Below, in pieces: positions 4,989 through 7,058 of a stretch of DNA of 7,058 bases. This stretch comes from Candidatus Latescibacterota bacterium (GTDB lineage: Bacteria > Krumholzibacteriota > Krumholzibacteriia > WVZY01 > JAKEHA01): contig JAKEHA010000218.1 in NCBI GenBank assembly GCA_022615275.1, positions 1 through 7,058 on the forward strand, in the 5' to 3' direction. Under the pieces are notes generated by a model that did not search any database, was not told where the DNA came from, and worked only from the letters and a program-made list of their open reading frames with translations. Each line of letters starts with the position of its first letter. Position 1 is the first letter of the stretch. The translations under genes were made by a program, and so were the position numbers.

Positions 4989-6113
4989 GTGACCCCACTC
5001 GATCGCCTCCGGCCGCCGCGCATGCTGCTCTTGGGAGACGCGCGCCAGGTTCACCTGCGGCGCTGGGCCTCCCACTTCGCGCAGCACGGATACGACGTGT
5101 TGACGCTTTCGCTCGAAGACGGGGACGAATTCCCCACCCCGTTTCGGCGCATTCGCATCACCAGCCTCCTCCCCGACGCGTTGCGCTATCCGCTGGCTGC
5201 GAGCGTCGTGCGAGGCATCGCGGGTTCGTTCCGCCCCCACGTCGTGAACGCGCACTTCGTCCCGAATTACGGCATGATCGCGGCTCTCGTCTTCGGCCGG
5301 CGGTGGGTCTTGAGCACCTGGGGCAGCGACGTCATGACCGACCCCGCCAAGAGCGCGTTCCACCGCTGGCGCGTGGGCTTCGTGCTGCGCCGCGCGGGGT
5401 GGGTGACCTCCGATGCGGCCGTCATGACCGAACGCATCCGCGACTTCGGGGTCCCGGTCGACCGTATTCTAACGTTTCCGTACGGCGTCGACGTGTCCGC
5501 CTTCCACCCCGAGCGCGCGCGCGCCACCACCGGGCCGCGCATCGTCACCAACCGCAAGCTCGAGGACGTCTACAGTGTGGAGACGGTGATCGACGCCTTC
5601 GCGGCCGTGCGCGAAGCGCTGCCCGATGCATCCCTCACGGTCGCGGGCGACGGCTCGCGGGGCGCAGCCCTGCGAGGGCGCGCCCAGAGGTCGCCCGCCG
5701 CCGCCGCGATCACGTTCGTGGGCGCGGTCGATCACGCGCGCATGCCCGCGCTCTTGCAGTCGCACCACGTGTACGTGTCGGCGTCGCGATCCGACACGAC
5801 CTCGGTGTCACTGCTCGAAGCCATGGCGTGCGGGCTCTTCCCCGTCGTCACCGACATCGAGGCCAACCGCGAATGGATCGTCGACGGCGAGAGCGGGCGC
5901 CTGGTACCGCCGGGAGAGGCCACCCGGCTCGCGGTCGCCATCATCGACGCGTGGCGCGACTCGGAACTACGTGAGCGGGCGCTGCGTATCAACCTGCGCG
6001 CCGTCGAAGAGCGGGCGCGCTGGGAAGAAACCATGCGCCCGGTCCAGGCCTTGTTCGACGAGATGACCGCGGGCGCGCATGAACACCCAGGCGCAGCACG
6101 TCGCACCCGCTAG
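4989..6113 (+). CDS. GT-B fold glycosyltransferase, family 4-like
   Basis: Probably transfers a sugar from an activated donor to a polysaccharide or glycoconjugate on the cytoplasmic side of the membrane. With the GTG at 4989 it has 374 residues. The N-terminal Rossmann half has LLLGDARQVHLRRW at 13-26, AHFVPNYG at 88-95 and STWGSD at 109-114. The C-terminal half has TFPYGVDVSAFHP at 162-174, NRKLED at 188-193 (basic residues for donor phosphates), VAGDG at 218-222, and SDTTSVSLLEAMACG at 268-282, where D269 and E277 give a DX7E form of the usual EX7E. The retaining family 4 type is likely. The start is uncertain: GTG 4989 lies at the predicted transcription start, ATG 5022 begins just before the first strand, and neither has a Shine-Dalgarno. 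Sugar and acceptor are unknown. The next gene starts 17 bases later. Confidence 0.85.
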   Translation: MTPLDRLRPPRMLLLGDARQVHLRRWASHFAQHGYDVLTLSLEDGDEFPTPFRRIRITSLLPDALRYPLAASVVRGIAGSFRPHVVNAHFVPNYGMIAALVFGRRWVLSTWGSDVMTDPAKSAFHRWRVGFVLRRAGWVTSDAAVMTERIRDFGVPVDRILTFPYGVDVSAFHPERARATTGPRIVTNRKLEDVYSVETVIDAFAAVREALPDASLTVAGDGSRGAALRGRAQRSPAAAAITFVGAVDHARMPALLQSHHVYVSASRSDTTSVSLLEAMACGLFPVVTDIEANREWIVDGESGRLVPPGEATRLAVAIIDAWRDSELRERALRINLRAVEERARWEETMRPVQALFDEMTAGAHEHPGAARRTR

Positions 6114-6130
6114 AAAGGAACGCGAACGCG

Positions 6131-6604
6131 ATGGCACCCATGAGACCCGTACGACTGGCCGCACTCGCTCTGGCGCTGGCCGGCGCCGGCCTCTTGGCGT
6201 GGGCCGCGCTGGTCTGGAGTCGTGGCGACCAAACGGTCGAACAGTGGCGAGCGCGTCAGACCGAAAAGGAAACCGAGCTCCGATCCACCTGGGCCGAGCT
6301 CCACGCGGTGAACCTTCGTTACCAGGCCTTCCAGAGGAGCATACCCGCCGTACCCGACTCGATTCGTGCGACCAGCGGTGTCCAACTCCGCGAGCAGGAG
6401 CGCTCCTACGAGAAGGCGATCCGCAAGCTCGAGTTCACGGAGCGGGACATCAAGCTCGAGATAACGAACTGCGAGCGCAAGCAAGCCCGGGCGACTGCGG
6501 AACGCAACGCCCGCACGCTCCCATTCGCCGCGACCGGCGCGGGCGCCTCGGTCTGCGCCGCGGTGATCGCGATCCTGGCGCGGCCCCGGCGCGAAGCCGC
6601 TTGA
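6131..6604 (+). CDS. Hypothetical protein with two transmembrane segments and a long charged loop
   Basis: I do not recognise this 157-residue protein. It has a hydrophobic segment at about 9-29 after a basic start (MRPVR), a strongly charged helical stretch at about 35-125 rich in E, R, K and Q (possible coiled coil), a second hydrophobic segment at about 130-150 and a basic tail (RPRR). Positive charges at both ends suggest both termini in the cytoplasm, with the helical loop outside the inner membrane. One cysteine lies in the loop (C114) and one in the second TM (C142). AAAGGA upstream of the ATG at 6131 supports that start; ATG 6140 is an alternative. It follows the glycosyltransferase by 17 bases, so co-transcription is likely. 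A link to envelope polysaccharide assembly is only a guess from position. Confidence 0.7.
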   Translation: MAPMRPVRLAALALALAGAGLLAWAALVWSRGDQTVEQWRARQTEKETELRSTWAELHAVNLRYQAFQRSIPAVPDSIRATSGVQLREQERSYEKAIRKLEFTERDIKLEITNCERKQARATAERNARTLPFAATGAGASVCAAVIAILARPRREAA

Positions 6605-6630
6605 CGCCGGGCCTTTGCGCACCCTATCCT
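6601..6630 (+). promoter_or_regulatory. Putative promoter for the ferredoxin gene
   Basis: TTGACG at 6601-6606, which overlaps the TGA stop of the preceding gene, is followed after 18 bases by TATCCT at 6625-6630. The matches are 5 of 6 and 4 of 6. The predicted start near 6637 gives a leader of about 20 bases with a good Shine-Dalgarno. The layout (18-base spacer) matches the glycosyltransferase promoter. Activity is inferred. Confidence 0.4.
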
Positions 6631-6657
6631 AGCGCGCCGTATCTCAAGGAGTCGTGA

Positions 6658-6963
6658 ATGACCTACGTCGTAACCGGCAACTGCCAGAAGTGTCGTTTCA
6701 CCGATTGCGTCGTCGTGTGCCCGGTCGACTGCTTCCACGCCGACGACGAGATGCTCTACATCGACCCGGATTCGTGCATCGACTGCGACGCGTGCGCGCC
6801 GGAGTGCCCGGTGGAGGCGATTTATCCCGAGGAAGACGTCCCCGACGACCAGAAGCAGTGGACCCAGATCAACGCGGAACGCGCCGCCAAGCTGCCCTTG
6901 ATCACCGGCAAGGAACCCGAGCTGCCGACCGCGCAAGCGCGCAAGAAGGAACTCGGCTTCTAG
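6658..6963 (+). CDS. fdxA: Seven-iron ferredoxin ([3Fe-4S][4Fe-4S])
   Basis: A soluble electron carrier of the Azotobacter ferredoxin I/FdxA type, 101 residues, close to the family length. Cysteines line up with ferredoxin I shifted by one. C9, C17 and C50 should hold the [3Fe-4S] cluster; C21, C40, C43 and C46 the [4Fe-4S] cluster; C12 and C25 are the conserved extra cysteines. The signatures TDCVVVCPVDCF at 15-26 and CIDCDACAPECPVEAI at 40-55 are intact. The C-terminal third (INAERAAKLPLIT) is also typical. AAGGAG at 6646-6651, six bases before the ATG, fixes the start. Redox partners are unknown. It is the third plus-strand gene and may have its own promoter overlapping the previous stop codon. 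No hairpin-plus-T terminator is visible after it. Confidence 0.96.
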   Translation: MTYVVTGNCQKCRFTDCVVVCPVDCFHADDEMLYIDPDSCIDCDACAPECPVEAIYPEEDVPDDQKQWTQINAERAAKLPLITGKEPELPTAQARKKELGF

Positions 6964-7026
6964 TGTATCGAGTCGTTAATTAGTGCAACAATACCTACCC
7001 CTCTGCGTATGCGTGGTAAACTCTCG

Positions 7027-7033
7027 AAAGGAG
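7027..7033 (+). promoter_or_regulatory. Ribosome binding site for the gene at the right edge
   Basis: AAAGGAG lies seven bases before the ATG at 7041. It is the main evidence that a gene starts there. The rest of the gap after the ferredoxin (6964-7026) has an AT-richer patch at 6976-6993 but no convincing promoter or terminator. Confidence 0.6.
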
Positions 7034-7040
7034 TACCACC

Positions 7041-7058
7041 ATGCGAAGAGGACGGAGA
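7041..7058 (+). CDS. Start of an unidentified gene, cut by the right edge
   Basis: Only six codons are present (MRRGRR), after a strong Shine-Dalgarno at the right distance. Nothing can be said about function. A very basic N-terminus could precede a membrane or export segment, but that lies outside the window. Confidence 0.55.

Noticed and set aside
7017..7022. TAAACT as a -10 box for the gene at the right edge
   Set aside because: It would put the transcription start inside the ribosome binding site, and no -35 box is found at 16-18 bases upstream.

Overview
The window is about 7 kb of high-GC bacterial chromosome. Nearly all of it is housekeeping sequence, with a few short genes of uncertain role. 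A lipobox lipoprotein, a small-type SRP RNA and a 7Fe ferredoxin suggest a Gram-negative-type bacterium, possibly a little-cultured lineage of the deltaproteobacterial kind. The sequence alone does not fix the phylum. I see no CRISPR array, insertion sequence, transposase, integrase or prophage gene.

Left part, positions 1-4819, is all on the minus strand. In transcription order it reads: GNA1162-like lipoprotein, tadA, tRNA-Ser(GGA), cobalamin-independent methionine synthase-like protein, DUF1289 protein, acyl-CoA thioesterase, tRNA-Ser(CGA), tRNA-Ala(CGC), SRP RNA, dnaX (cut by the left edge). The backbone tadA, tRNA-Ser, SRP RNA, dnaX resembles the order known from Bacillus subtilis, so it is an old neighbourhood. 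It joins translation accuracy, protein targeting and replication clamp loading. A tightly overlapping three-gene operon sits inside it, between two near-identical tRNA-Ser genes.

The 169-bp gap at 4820-4988 is a divergent promoter region. A minus-strand promoter for the lipoprotein carries a perfect dyad between its -35 and -10 boxes. A plus-strand promoter places its likely transcription start at or next to the GTG of the next gene.

Right part, positions 4989-7058, is on the plus strand: a GT-B glycosyltransferase, a small two-TM protein with a long charged loop, a seven-iron ferredoxin (fdxA type), and the first six codons of another gene at the right edge.

I do not see a convincing new multi-gene system. 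The best leads are the methionine synthase-like/DUF1289/thioesterase operon held between two tRNA-Ser genes, the compact tRNA-Ala/SRP RNA/dnaX unit, the unusual beta-rich C-terminal part of DnaX, and the divergent promoter with a possible operator and a possible leaderless gene.
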